Program-made: the position numbers and the translations under genes
Source: Cacajao melanocephalus
Lineage: Eukaryota > Chordata > Mammalia > Primates > Pitheciidae
Direction: 5' to 3'
Assembly (NCBI GenBank): GCA_963573385.1
Contig: CAUYLG010076980.1
Coordinates: 1-64,000, forward strand
Length of the DNA: 64,000 nt
In this document: positions 28,523-40,865 of the stretch, in pieces
Numbering within the stretch: position 1 is the stretch's first letter
Layout: each line of letters starts with the position of its first letter
The notes under the pieces: model-generated
Database searches by the model: none
What the model saw: only the letters and a program-made list of their open reading frames with translations
Told to the model about the DNA's origin: nothing

Positions 28523-28851
28523 AAAGATAGTATTTTTAATAAATCTACTTCACCTGTTCCAAAAGGCAAAGAACCTGTTCTTTTCTCTGTTCCCATGGTT
28601 AAGTGGAAAAGTATAGCTTTAAAAGGGCAGCCTCTGAAAACACTCAGGCCTTGAACACAAGATGGAGACATGTCATCCTGCCCATCCTAGTCGCAGCATG
28701 TGCCCAGTACCCATTTCCACCCAGCTGGGCCTGGTAAGCCATCAAGCTTTCTTTCCATCATGCCATATCAAGAAGGAATGGCAATATGAACATGTCACAA
28801 GGAACTACACATTACAAAAACTTTTCAGAGAATGAAAAATATTATCCATAC
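28523..28851. other. Intronic stretch, nothing recognised
   Basis: Relatively GC-rich unique-looking segment at 28625-28790 before the exon 12 donor. No family assigned. Confidence 0.5.
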
Positions 28852-28943
28852 CTGAATATATCCTGTGTATCTAAATCAATGTGAAGTCCATTGATGAAGA
28901 GAGCTGAATCTCCAGGTTGTAATCCTAAAGTTCCCTTGAAATA
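28852..28943 (-). CDS. UGGT1: UGGT1 exon 12 (about residues 379-409)
   Basis: 92-bp exon encoding YFKGTLGLQPGDSALFINGL followed by HIDLDTQDIF. It lies at the TRXL4-first-segment/TRXL2 junction. The PGDSALFINGL stretch is conserved across the UGGT family. The acceptor is aaaatttttcag and the donor AG|gtatgg. Human has HMDLD (from memory). Confidence 0.96.
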
Positions 28944-29313
28944 CTGAAAAATTTTAATAATTATTAGGGAGCTGTGAGAGAATATTTTTTAAAAATTTCA
29001 CTGTTTCTGGGCTTTACTATCTTTACAAATCTTGGCATCCTAAGGCAGGGCTAAGATTTGCTTCAAGGTGCCATTGTGATTCAATGGCAAGCAAGACAGG
29101 GGGAGAATACTTTAGTGTATACGTACTTCAAAACACATTGTATGCCACAAAAATATCCAAGTTTTACTTCTCAATTTTAAAAAGAAGAGAAAAAAAACGA
29201 GATCATGGAAAGGTCTATCACTTGAAAAATGGAATTTCTTCCAAGGGAGAGAATTCATATTTACTTATACTTGGATGCATACACAGCACCCTCAGATGAT
29301 AACAAAGACTGAC

Positions 29314-29608
29314 CTGCACCAGGCACAGTGGCTCACATCTGTAATCCTAGCACTTTGGGAGGCCAAGTCAGGTGGAGCACAGGAGGCCAGGAGATGGAGA
29401 CCAGCCTGGACAACATGGCAAAACCTCATCTCTACTAAAAATATGAAAATTAATCAGCTATGGTAGCATGCGCCTGTAGTCCCAGCTGCTTGAGAGGCTG
29501 AGGCACGAGAATCGCTTGAACCAGGAGGTAGAGGCTACACTGAGCCAAGATCGCACCACTGCACTCCAGCTTGAGTGAAAGAGCAAGGTTGTCTCAGAAA
29601 AAAAAAGA
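29314..29608 (+). mobile_element. Alu
   Basis: Full-length, flanked by aaagactgacc(c)tg at 29304 and 29606. Confidence 0.93.
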
Positions 29609-29759
29609 CTGACCCTGAGCTGCTGAATACAGTCATATCTATTTCCAGGTACAGATGCTGGTAATATAGATGGGTTCATTTTGGGAAAGTTCATCAAACT
29701 AATGACTGAGGATTTGTGTACCTCTTTGTATGTGTTTCATATAAAATGTATACATTTTG

Positions 29760-30048
29760 GGCCGGGCACGGTGACTCTTGTCTATAATCCCAGCACTTTG
29801 GGAGGCTGAGGTGGGTGGATTACCTGAGGTCGGGAGTTTGAGACCAGCCTGGCCAAGATGGTAAAACCCCGTCTCTACTAAAATTACAAAAAATTAGCTG
29901 GGCATGGGGGCAGACACCTGTAATTCCAGTTATTCAGGAGGCTGAGGCAGGTGAATCACTTGAACCTGGGAGGCAGAGGTTGTAGTGAACCAAGATCGTG
30001 CCACTGCACTTCAGCCTGGGTGACAGAGCAAGGCAACGTCTCAAAAAA

Positions 30049-30050
<2 letters not shown>
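29760..30050 (+). mobile_element. Alu
   Basis: Full-length, head ggccgggcacggtgactctt. Its tail has become a GT microsatellite. Confidence 0.92.

Positions 30051-30051
<1 letters not shown>

Positions 30052-30082
<31 letters not shown>
30052..30082. repeat. (GT)n microsatellite at an Alu tail
   Basis: About 15 GT units directly after the Alu tail. Confidence 0.97.
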
Positions 30083-30084
<2 letters not shown>

Positions 30085-30097
30085 ATAAACACATTTT

Positions 30098-30402
30098 GGC
30101 TGGATGTGGTGGCTCATGCCTGTAATCCCAGCTCTTTGGGAGGCTGAGGTGGGCAGATCATGAGGTTAAGAGTTCAAGACCAGCCTCACCAAAATGGTGA
30201 AACTCCATCTCTACTAATAATACAAAAATTAGCCAGGCATGGTGGCGCACACCTATAATCCCAGCTACTCGGGAGGCTAAGGCAGGAGAACTGCTTGAAC
30301 TGCGAGGCGGAGGATGCAGTGAGCTGAGATCACGCCACTGCAGTCCAGCCTAAGGGACAGAGCAAGACTCTATCTCAAAAAAATAAAATAAAAATAAAAA
30401 TA
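30098..30402 (+). mobile_element. Alu
   Basis: Full-length. The tail is AAAAT/AT-rich (30378-30418). The word acacattttg before it recurs as acacacatttta after it. Confidence 0.92.
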
Positions 30403-30689
30403 TATATATACACACACATTTTATGCTTTAATAAAATGTCTTACTCAAAATAAAGACTCCATGAAACTGCAATACAGTATAATTTTGTCTTCCTTAGGGG
30501 GAAAAAGGCCCTAAATTTAAGATAATATTTGATATTTTTATTTTGGAAATTAAAAAGTAAAAACTCTCAATATGGTTTTTCAATTTAGTAAACATTTGAG
30601 AAACATTTATTCTTCAGATATACTTAATTAACTAATATCTCAGATGTAAAGATTAAGGAAATCTGGGGTAAAGACAGTTAATTGAACAT

Positions 30690-32640
30690 AAGAAATTTTT
30701 CCCTCCTGAAACTCTATTGAAATGTAAGCAGAGGGACTTTTCCAGTTATAAATCCACAAGGACAAAAAGAACAGGTAAAAAAAAAAAAGCTACCAAATTT
30801 TGGAAGCTGGAAGAGAGGTGGGTAAGGAGTTACTGTCCCAGCAGATCTGAGAAAGCTGAATGCTAAGCCAACAACAGGAAAGGTCAACAAGAAACCTGTG
30901 TCACCCTGTGGAATTCACCAAAGGCTGGCAGCACACAGGATATGTGCAAGGGGTGATTATCAGCTAAACAACAAGTTCTGACATAAAGCCCTTAAGACAA
31001 AATCCTCCAGCCTCCCAACTGATTTCCCTCAGCCAAGTGACTGCAGTCAGTGCTCCCCCTATTCTGGCAAAATGAAGGCTCATTCCCTGGAAAAGATCAA
31101 AACAGAACATCTGTGGACAACAGCAAATCGAACACACAGAGGAAAGGGACCCCACAAAGAAAACGGGGCATCAAAGGCAAGTCACCAAATACTCTTCCCT
31201 ACTTTGTTTCTACAGCTCTAGCAAAGAGATTTCACCCTCTAGACGGAAGACTGACGGATCCTTTTCTGGAGACTGACAAAAACTGACCAACCCAAATGAA
31301 AAGCGACAAAGATACTGTCATTGGGGTTCCCTAGGAAATGGTCACAACAGAACACACTACAGTCACAAAGCCACATAATTAGGATTTCCAACCAGATCCT
31401 TAGTGCCTTACTCTGAGTGTTCATCAGATACCTGAGGAAGGCCTCCACCACTAAAGAGACCAAAACCCAAAGATGAAGCTTAAGAGGAAACAGATTTTGC
31501 AGACAGAAAACACAAGCACCACTGTCTTCAGAGAGACACAGGAACACCACAAAAAGAACAACAGAAGCATCTGAAAATTAAATACTCGACAACTAAAGGA
31601 AAAAAAATACAAACAGGTTGAAAACTCTTCCCAGAAAGTTTTTTTTTTTTCCGAAAAAAAGAATAGGAAAGAGAAGACTTTTAAAATTAAAAGGCCAAAC
31701 TAGACAGAGGTGCAACATTTTAAAAAATAAAGAAATAAATATCTCTAGGAAAAGAGGAAGATAAACCACAGAAAAGAAACACAAAGAATTCAAGAAAATT
31801 TCCCAAAACTAAAGAAAAGAATTTTCCAGATTTTAAGAGCCCACCAACCATCCAACAGCAGAGATTTTTGAAAAACACATATAATTATGAAATTTTAGAT
31901 TACTAAAGTCAAAGAAAAGATCCTAGAGAGATCTTACACAAAGGCTTCAGACTTCTCAAGAGCCACAATGGAATCCAAAATTCCAAGGGGCGATGCCTTG
32001 CTTCAAATGTCAAAGTGACTTCCAACCTAGAATTGTACAACCTGCCAATATTGTACAACCAGCTATCAATAAAAACAAGTAGAAACTTGACTTCTCAGAA
32101 TTTCAAATCTGCCTCCCAGGCAACTTTTCTCACAAAGAATGATGTGCTGTACCAAAATAAGGAAATAAACCCAAACCAAAGAAGACATGGAATCAAGGAA
32201 CAGAGAATCCAACAAAGAAGGTTAAAGGAAGGTCCCAGGATGATGACCAGCATGCACTAGGCATAAAGAGCAACCAGTCCATGTCAGACCATAGCAAAGC
32301 CAGATAAAATCACAACATCCAACGTGGGGAAGACAGACAGAGAGAGAGCAGTGCCAATATGGAACAGTGGTGGGACACGGAGGGGGAGGCAGTGAAAGAA
32401 AGTTAAGCCTCATTATTTAACTAGGAGGCCAATATATACAGACTGAACGTAAAAAATAAAGTACCAATGTAAGCTAGAACTCTGGAGAGAAATATCAGAA
32501 GAATCAGCTAAATGTTGAAAATGAATGTCTTCAGGAACAGGGTGAGACAGGGTAGGGCCACTGCTTTCCTAAACAACACCATAGCACCATTTCAAGCTTT
32601 CAGTTAGATGCATACTGAACTTCAGTTAAAAACTGAAAAT
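30690..32640 (+). mobile_element. L1M 5'-region remnant
   Basis: Sequences such as aaagctgaatgctaagccaa, gcttcagacttctcaagagc and gacttccaacctagaattgt, then aagaagacatgg, follow the 5'UTR/early region of old L1 elements. There is no intact ORF. A local 22-bp repeat of attgtacaacc occurs at 32032-32062. Confidence 0.7.
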
Positions 32641-32785
32641 ACAAAGATCACAGAAATAAAAAACATATCAGCATCTTAGATAAAAGAAAACTGACACTGT
32701 TAAATGCTGCTGATTTAAACCCAGATTTCCTTATCTTTAAAGATAGAATACAAAACAGGTGTCAACATTTTCCATCGGTGAATAC

Positions 32786-32846
32786 CTTCTGATTCTCTTC
32801 CACTTCGGTTCTAAGTTCTGAGCTCACAGCTGTTTTTGTTATTGCT
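32786..32846 (-). CDS. UGGT1: UGGT1 exon 11 (about residues 358-378)
   Basis: Smallest exon in the window (61 bp). It completes Arg358 and encodes AITKTAVSSELRTEVEENQK. The acceptor is tatttccttag. The donor AAG|gtattc is weak after +4. It is not a multiple of three, so skipping would shift the frame. An L1M 5'-region ends about 140 bp from its donor side. Confidence 0.95.
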
Positions 32847-33406
32847 CTAAGGAAATAAAAACATGAGTGCTTGGCTTAATATTTGATATAAAGTCTTTGA
32901 TTTCCATATTCTTAAATATGAAACACATTATTCAGTAAATTAGAAAAAATTAAATGGAAAAAATCTTAAATCTTTATAATTGATAAGTACATTTCTTTCT
33001 CAGATGTGTATATTTTTTGTAAGATACAAAATCAAAGAAATGTAGCAGCCATAGCATTATAAAACAAGTGCAGTTGTTTCCAAGTTCTTAAACATATGCA
33101 CCCTATTTCTATATATGATCTTTACTACTCACAGACTAAAGGATAATGTTGAATACACCAAGGCAGCAAATTGCTCTTCCCACTTGAGCACTTATGATGG
33201 AGGTGGAATCATTCACGTACACTTTCAAGTAGCACGCTGGACTAAATGAGAATTTACTACATGTTGTCTAAGTTCCAAATAAACAAACTGAGTTATAAAA
33301 TATCTAACATCAGAAGTCAAAACACTTAATTCAGTGACTCAAGAAAACGACTGGGAACCATTTAAGTCAATAGTTTCTAAAACTTTGGCTTTTAAAACAA
33401 TCTTGC
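32847..33406. other. Intronic stretch, nothing recognised
   Basis: AT-rich intron 10 sequence above the exon 11 acceptor. No family assigned. Confidence 0.5.
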
Positions 33407-33690
33407 CGGCCGGGCGCAGTGGCTCACGCCCGTAATCCCAGCACTTTGGGAGGCCAAGGCAGGTGGATCACGAGGTCAGGAGTTCGAGACCAGCCTGGCC
33501 AACATGGTGAAACCCTGTCTCTACTAAAGATACAAAAAATTAGCCAGGCACGACGGCATGCCCCTATAATCCCAGCTACTCCACAGGAGATGGAGGTTGC
33601 AGTGAGCTGAGATCACGCCACTGCACTCCAGCCTGGGTGATGGGGCAAGACTCCGTCTCAGAAAAAACAAAACGAACAAACAAAAAAACA
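33407..33690 (+). mobile_element. Alu with right-arm deletion
   Basis: Head ggccgggcgcagtggctcac. About 40 bp is missing after ccagctactc, where the right arm resumes at ggagatggaggttgcagtga. Confidence 0.92.
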
Positions 33691-33735
33691 TTTTGCCTTG
33701 CATTTATGAGATGTGGAGCAATATTACAGAATTGA

Positions 33736-34053
<318 letters not shown>

Positions 34054-34081
34054 CCACTTCCCCCTTTTGGACACCAGACAA

Positions 34082-34225
34082 GGCCGGCAGATCACCTGAG
34101 GTCAGGAGTTTGAGACCAGCCTGGCCAACATGGCAAAACCCCGTCTCTACTAAAAATAGAAAAATTAGTCAGGCCTTGGCCTCCCAAAATGCTGGGATTA
34201 TAGGCATGAGCCACCATGCCCAGCC
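34082..34225. mobile_element. Chimeric Alu: + piece joined to - piece
   Basis: 34082-34172 reads forward (cagatcacctgaggtcagga to aattagtcagg). 34173-34225 reads inverted (ccttggcctcccaaaatgct to ccatgcccagcc). This fits an inverted Alu whose middle has been flipped. Confidence 0.82.
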
Positions 34226-34379
34226 CAAAAAAAATCTTATTCTGTCACTATGAACCAGTCACTCGGCCTCTATGACTCAGTTTCTTCAAGATTCAATAAG
34301 ATGACATATATAAAACCTTTCATGAAGAAAACCACTATGGTGTGGGATAGACTCTAGATTAGTTATTTACATAAGTAAG

Positions 34380-34545
34380 ACTCATCCAATCCTGAAAGAC
34401 AAATATTTTTCTTACCATTCCACTGCTGAGGAAAATGAGGTAAAGAGAGGTTATTTACAAAGGTCACACAACTAATAAGTGGAAGTGGCAAGAACATAAC
34501 CTAAATTTGTCACTTCAACCACATAATACATGGTCTTTCCATCTT
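34380..34545 (+). repeat. MIR SINE fragment
   Basis: gctgaggaaaatgaggtaaa, then ggtcacacaactaataagtg, match the MIR core. Confidence 0.72.
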
Positions 34546-34698
34546 CAAGACACAGAGCACCATCTGCAGTAGTAGTGGTGGTAGTCATAAAGAATCTTAA
34601 TTTTCTAAACATTTTCATATTTTTATTACCTCATTTGGCAAGTGAACATGACAATAACTGGGTATGATGTTAAGGAGAAGAGCATTATTCTATATTAC

Positions 34699-34798
34699 CT
34701 GGCTTTGGTAGGAAAATTTTGACTAAGATCCTTCATAACAACCAAAGCCAACTCAACAGGAGAAGCCAAGATTCGAGCAGCAGTCTGGAAACTGAGAT
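34699..34798 (-). CDS. UGGT1: UGGT1 exon 10 (about residues 325-358)
   Basis: 100-bp exon completing Asp325, then LSFQTAARILASPVELALVV through FPTKA. It is part of the first segment of TRXL4. The acceptor is acttcgttgcag and the donor AG|gtaata. Confidence 0.96.
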
Positions 34799-35529
34799 CT
34801 GCAACGAAGTCAAATGTAATTAAAAGTGGATTAATCTAATGCAATGAGAAGCAGAAAAGAAAATCATATTTACTTCCCACTCTTTTCTTGGTAATTAAGA
34901 ACGTCTTAGAATGCAACCATTTCAGAGTGTGCCCATGATTTAATATCAGGTTTTATTCACTTCAAAGATCCCTGAGGGTTCAATTGAGCCATTTCTGATA
35001 TATCTGCAGAAAACACTACGGCACACACAAATGCATGTAGCAGATGCTAAACCAGGCCCAAGTCCTTTTCTTTTTTCTAATTTGTGATGTGAATACATCA
35101 CAAATACAGCGTTAAGACTTTCAGTAAATTATGTTAGGTAAAAACCTGAAAACCAGTTCTTTGGACAGAGAAATACACATACATCCTACCACACTGACAT
35201 GTCTTTAATGCTCTGTAGATAAACAACTGAAGAAATGTATATACACAGGAACTTAAAGACTAGGACCTGTTTCTCGTATTACAAGTTTATGTATGGTCAC
35301 ACAGAAAGATTTGCCACATGTTTATATATATTACTTCCATCTAGTGTTATCTGTTTACAAAAGGACTTCCTTTCTTCCCTGATTAATCATAAGTAATCAC
35401 TCTTATCTTTAAAATCTGAGGCACCCTTAGAATCAAGTACTACATACAATTAAATTCAAATTTTCCATTTTTTAAAGCCACAAAACTTAGCCAAAAAGTA
35501 GGCCAATGATCTCTCCATGTTTTCATTAC
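34799..35529. other. Intronic stretch, nothing recognised
   Basis: AT-rich intron 9 sequence between exons 10 and 9. No repeat family recognised. Confidence 0.5.
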
Positions 35530-35630
35530 CTTGCAACTGCCAAACTTTTAATGGTGCCATTTCATTGGTGCTCTCTACAAGATGCTTTCTCAGTTCTTTC
35601 AACTGTCCCTCCAGGTCAGGGTGCAGGTCT
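35530..35630 (-). CDS. UGGT1: UGGT1 exon 9 (about residues 291-325)
   Basis: 101-bp exon completing Arg291, then DLHPDLEGQLKELRKHLVES through LKVWQLQ. It is helical and belongs to the first TRXL4 segment. The acceptor is ttcttttag and the donor CAAG|gtaatg. Confidence 0.96.
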
Positions 35631-35908
35631 CTAAAAGAAACATAAAAATCAGTGCTTTTCATTATTTTTTCTTTTCCAGAGGGCGAGAAGAAGTAAATCA
35701 CCTTCATCTTCATGGTTTTCCTCTCCCAACCATAGGGAAGTTTCTACACTATAGGGGAAAAAATAAAGTATAATTATTTCTCTTTAAAAAAATACAAAAA
35801 ATTAGAAGTTACTTTAAAAATCATAAAATTTATAGAAAAACTTCTAGAATAGTGATTCCCTATGAGGTAGATAAGGAGACTAAAAGTGGTTAACAAAAGA
35901 CCTTTCAG

Positions 35909-36015
35909 GCCAGGTATAGTGGCTGGAATCCCAGCCACTGAGGAGGCCAAGGCAGGAAGATCACTTGAGCCCAGGAGTTTCAGGTTAGCTGGTGCAACAT
36001 AACAAGACCTTGTCT
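35909..36015 (+). mobile_element. Alu fragment (monomer)
   Basis: Short rearranged Alu with head ggccaggtatagtggctgga. It runs into a T-run (36018-36029) rather than an A-tail. Confidence 0.75.
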
Positions 36016-36180
36016 CTTTTTTTTTTTTCAAAAGGAACAAAGGACATTTTCAGACTTGGGGTGCCCAACTCATAAGTATCATGTAAATATTCCAAAATTG
36101 AAATCTGAAACTCTTCTAGGGTAAGCATTTCAGAAAAAAGACACTCAACCCATACAAACTCTTAAATGCCAAAAAATGAG

Positions 36181-36433
36181 GGCCAGGTGCAGTGGCTCAC
36201 ACCTGTAATTCTAGCACTTTGGGAGGTCAAGGTGGGTGGAACCCTTGAGCCCAGAAGTTCAACACCAGTCTGGGCAACATGGCAAAACTCGATCTCTGCT
36301 ACAAATACAAAAACTGAGATGAGAGGATCACCTGAACCTGGGGAGGTCGAGGTTGCAGCAGGCCATGATGGCATCACTGCACTCCAGCCTCGGTGACAGA
36401 CTAAGAACCTGTCTCAAACCAAAAAAAAAAAAG
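36181..36433 (+). mobile_element. Alu with internal deletion
   Basis: Head ggccaggtgcagtggctcac. About 45 bp is missing at the arm junction (36310). Confidence 0.9.
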
Positions 36434-36591
36434 ATCCAATTACTATGGATAGCTAAATAACTATTCTGAATGTCTAAAAGGTAAAATAGCCTCAATATTC
36501 TATATAATTCCTTTGTACTATGAATGCATAAAATCATAATGCTACCCAAAATATAAATATAAACAACATAAATGTGAGAAAGGATTCTGAA

Positions 36592-36916
36592 GCTGGGAGT
36601 GGTGGCTGACACCTGAAATCCCAACCCTTTGGGAAGTCAAGGCAGGACAATCACTTGAACCCAAAGTTCAATACCACCTTGGGCCACATAGCAAGACTCT
36701 ATCTCTACAAAACATTTAAAACTTAGCCAAAAAATAAATAAACAAATAAAACTTAGCCAGCATGGTGGCATATACCTGTAGTCCCAGCTATTCGAGAGGG
36801 TGAGGTGGGAAGATCCCTTGAGCCCAGGAAGTCAAGGCTGCAGTGAGCCATGATTGTGCCACTGCTCTCCAGCCTAGGTGACAGAGCAAGGCCCTGTCTC
36901 AAAAAAATTTTTAAAA
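36592..36916 (+). mobile_element. Alu, old
   Basis: Diverged full-length Alu with an extra (AAAT)n-like insertion at 36727-36748. Confidence 0.87.
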
Positions 36917-37146
36917 AGGATTCTGGAAGCCTAGGTCAAATAAAAATAGAATATGATTATATTCTAATGAGGCCAAAATTGATGTTAAACAAGAAGAAAT
37001 GTGTGTATGTAGAGAATGAACTCAACGTGTAATTCAATGTAAACTAAGATATCTCTTCTAAACTGTTAATCTGGTGGCCAAATGTCAGCGGTGAAGTATA
37101 TCAAACTGAATCTAGCATATCATACACTATTTCTATATGATCACTT

Positions 37147-37171
37147 TCTCTCTCTCTCTCTCTCTCTCTCT

Positions 37172-37203
<32 letters not shown>
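37147..37203. repeat. Compound (TC)n(CA)n microsatellite
   Basis: About 13 TC units (37147-37172), the break ATA, then about 14 CA units (37175-37203). Confidence 0.97.
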
Positions 37204-37205
<2 letters not shown>

Positions 37206-37421
37206 GTCCTAATAAAAATTTTTAGATAAAGTAGAATTCAGGGCTCTAAACAATTATCAAGCCATGAGGGAAATAACTACAACTTTCAGAATAACAGCTA
37301 AGAAGATTTTCCAGCTATAAAATACTATGATGCTTTCATTAAATGATTATGGAATTATGGAATTTTTAAAAATACCATTCCCCTTCACATAAAGCAAATT
37401 CTAATGAAATGTTTTTATCTG

Positions 37422-37704
37422 GGCTGGGTGCCATGGCTCACGCCATGAGATTCCAGCACTCTTGGAGGGCGAGGCAAGCACATCACTTGAGACCAGGAGT
37501 TCAAGACTAGCCTAGCCAACATGATGAAACTCTGTCTCTACTAGAAGTACAAAACTTAGCCGGGCATGGTGGCAGGTGCCTGTAATCCTAGCTACTCAGG
37601 AGGCTGAGGCAGGAGAATCACTTGAACCTAGAGAGTGGAGGTTGCACTGAGCCAATATTGCATCAGTGCACTCCAGCCTGGGTGATAGAACATGACTCCG
37701 TCTC
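37422..37704 (+). mobile_element. Alu
   Basis: Full-length, head ggctgggtgccatggctcac. Its tail has become AAT repeats. Confidence 0.92.
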
Positions 37705-37731
37705 TAATAATAATAATAATAATAATAATAA
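37705..37731. repeat. (AAT)n microsatellite at an Alu tail
   Basis: About 9 AAT units replacing the A-tail of the preceding Alu. Confidence 0.95.
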
Positions 37732-37979
37732 AATGTTTTTTCCATTGAGCATGTATAAAATTTACTACATCTATTTTTCATTTTTGCTCAGACTATGTTT
37801 GAAAAAAACTCTTAAATACATTTTTCTCCTGGAAAAATATTAAGTGAAACAATTCAATTTCTCCTATTACAGCAATCAAAAAATGGTATGTAACTTAATG
37901 CCATCAACTGAGAGGCAAGAAAAAGAAATGCACTTAAACTGTGGGCAGGTAGCCAAAGTAGCAATTAAGAATAATGTGG

Positions 37980-38343
<364 letters not shown>

Positions 38344-38481
38344 TTAGGACTGCATACATAAAGTACTGTTAGAAGATAGGTAATTCAGGCAGTAATGAGT
38401 AAGATGATGCTTAAAATGCAAGAAAGCCTGAAAGCTCAAGGAAAATGAGGGCATCTCCCAAAACACATAGAACATACGTAC

Positions 38482-38560
38482 CTTAATTTTCCAAAGAGGA
38501 AACCCTGAACCTCATCAATAGGATCATTTTCGCCAATCACTGTGGTGTTTACCTCAGTTC
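38482..38560 (-). CDS. UGGT1: UGGT1 exon 8 (about residues 265-291)
   Basis: 79-bp exon completing Gly265, then TEVNTTVIGENDPIDEVQGF and LFGKL. It carries the Asn-Thr-Thr sequon at N269, a glycosylation site known in human UGGT1. The acceptor is ttttttatag and the donor AAG|gtacgt. Confidence 0.96.
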
Positions 38561-39201
38561 CTATAAAAAAAACAAAAAATACATGTTATTAATAATTGCT
38601 TAGATTAGAAACAAAAATGTTACTAGTCTCATGAACTTCATAAAATTGAATAATGTGAAAAAAAATTGGAAACCCCTGAAATTATACCATTTAAAATATT
38701 GAATATCACAATTACCCTTTGGAAATAGTTCTTTAAACAAACAAAATAAATGCATTTTAATATCTCCTGTGTTCCTGGATAAAGAATACATTTTTCCCTT
38801 AAACTTTGGAAAATTTTACATGCTAAAAATTTCAAAATTAATAGTTTTAAACATTATGGACAATAATGAAAATAATAGTTTTAAACATTGTGAACAAAGA
38901 ATTTTCCAATTACCAAAATTCTGAAGAATTTATAATTAGTCAAACTTAATCCTAAATACAATTATTGAAGAAAACAGGATGAGGTAGTAGGTTATTTTCC
39001 ATTTGCTTTACTACACAGATTGATTTGTTTTTTATCTTTAAAATGAGCTTAAAAGAAAGAAGAGATAGCACATAAAAGTTGTCGATGAAATAATAAATTC
39101 AAAGCCCTAGAGTAATACAACAGAAAATATCCATAGTAAACTGTTCCATGTACAGAAATAATAAACAACATAAAATTGTTTGTTAAATATAGGATAGTTT
39201 A
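38561..39201. other. Intronic stretch with a 34-bp tandem repeat
   Basis: The unit aatagttttaaacatt...gacaa occurs twice at 38840-38897 with period 34 and about three differences. The rest of intron 7 here is unassigned. Confidence 0.75.
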
Positions 39202-39210
39202 AGATTTCAT

Positions 39211-39366
39211 GCCAGGCGCGGTGGCTCATGCCTGTAATCCTAGCACTTTGGGAGGCCGAGGTGGGTGGATCACCTGAGGTCAGGAGTTCAAGACCAGCCT
39301 GGCCATTATGGTGAAACCCCATCTTTTAAAAAATTAAAATTTAAATTTAAATTAAAAAAAAAAAAG
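39211..39366 (+). mobile_element. Alu left arm only
   Basis: Left arm ending accccatctttt with an A/T-rich tail. The target copy agatttcatg is at 39202-39211 and 39365-39374. Confidence 0.92.
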
Positions 39367-39419
39367 ATTTCATGTTAGAGTCACAAATGAATGGCTATTT
39401 GTAAACTGATAACATCAAC

Positions 39420-39690
39420 CATAGCTACTACTTAATGAACATTTTTGTGCAAACCAATGTGCCAGGTTCTTTTTTTGTTATATATATTTTTTTCAGTGCA
39501 TGAAAAACTTCTCTACTTACACATTTTATCCTTCCCAAATAATGGAAGAGACATGTATCATTACCTGCATTTTACACAAGAGAAAACTGGGACCTAGAGA
39601 ATTTGCTTAAGGGTCACCCACTCACGTGTAACAGAATCAGGATGCAAACACAGGTTCAGCATATGCCTAAATCTATTATTTTTCATATGG
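39420..39690 (+). repeat. MIR SINE
   Basis: tgtgccaggttctt and acctgcattttacacaagag, then ggtcacccactcacgtgtaa, follow the MIR consensus in order. Confidence 0.75.
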
Positions 39691-39753
39691 AAACAAACTC
39701 CCCTTTAACTCATATTTGAAGAAAATACATTAGTCCTAATTTTACAAATTCAC

Positions 39754-39850
39754 CTTTCACCTGAGTATCATCCTTGGCCTTGTACTCAGTGCTCTTAATG
39801 GCCAATTCCACACCATAGCCAGAGAGGTAAACAGGCTCCTTCCTGGGATT
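39754..39850 (-). CDS. UGGT1: UGGT1 exon 7 (about residues 233-265)
   Basis: 97-bp exon encoding NPRKEPVYLSGYGVELAIKS through DDTQVK plus one base of Gly265. SGYGVELAIKSTEYKA is one of the best conserved UGGT blocks and links TRXL1 to TRXL4. The acceptor is ttcttgcag and the donor AAAG|gtgaat. Confidence 0.97.
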
Positions 39851-40541
39851 CTGCAAGAAAAGCAAGAATTCCACCATCACCACCTCACAGCATACACGGC
39901 ATGACCATGTTAATGTTGCACCTAGCAGCCATTACCTAGGATTATGCACTCAAAATATTTTTAAATTGTTTTTTAAGGATATTAAATATATGGCTAAGAA
40001 AGTCCACTAAACAAATTTTTTTAGTCCAAAACCTACCAAAAAAATCAAGGGTAATAAAAGCACTTACCTACTATTAAAATACTGATTATACTTTTTAAAA
40101 ATCAATTCAGACTGTGTATCTCTCTCCTTATAAAATCCTAGCCTCCTTTTACGTAGGCTGCTACAACTGTGAGAATGGAATTCCAAGGTAGAAGCAAAAC
40201 CAGATGAACGGACAGCTGAAAAGGCTAAGGTCCCAAACCATAAGAAATAGAAAAAGAGAAAAAGAAGTTCCAGAACCTACAGAGCAGGGTTAAAAATTAA
40301 TGAGGTCTCAATCCTAGATGTGCTTTTTGAGGCCCATGGGAGTACAGTTTTTATTAAATGTAAATGCCTTCGAGCAGAGCTTGGGCTGACCAGATGTCAC
40401 AGGCTCACCAGCATCCTGACTGAAGATGGCCCTTCAGATATTAACATCTATCCTAACAGCAACAGAGGGGATAGAGGGAGAGTTAAAAACTGGACTTCGA
40501 GAAAACTTTCTGCTTATACAAATTTTCATGTAAAATGTTAT
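39851..40541. other. Intronic stretch, unidentified block at 40200-40530
   Basis: Mostly unassigned. 40270-40530 is more GC-rich than its surroundings and open in one frame (about 70 unique codons before the Alu), but it resembles no protein I know. Confidence 0.45.
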
Positions 40542-40825
40542 GGCCAGGCACAGAGACTCACACCTGTAATCTCAGCACTTTGGGAAGCTGAGGTGGGCAG
40601 ATCACGTGAGGTTAGGAGTTCAAGACCAGTCTGGCCAACGTGGTGAAACCCTGTCTCTACTAAAAATACAAAAAATTAGCCGGGCACGGTGACACACACC
40701 TGTAAGCCCAGCTACTCAGGAGGCTGAGGCAGGAGAATCAGTTGAACCCAGGAGGCGGAGGGTGCAGTGAGCCAAGATCAAGCCATTACACTCCAGCCTG
40801 GGCGAGAGAGCGAGACTCTGCCTCA
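40542..40825 (+). mobile_element. Alu
   Basis: Full-length, head ggccaggcacagagactcac, with an AAAT-repeat tail. Confidence 0.92.
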
Positions 40826-40829
40826 GAAA

Positions 40830-40864
<35 letters not shown>

Positions 40865-40865
40865 A
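40826..40865. repeat. (AAAT)n microsatellite at an Alu tail
   Basis: About 10 AAAT units. Confidence 0.95.

Noticed and set aside
37147..37203. CRISPR-like or other spaced repeats
   Set aside because: They are simple dinucleotide runs. No spaced direct repeats were seen in the window, and the organism is a eukaryote.
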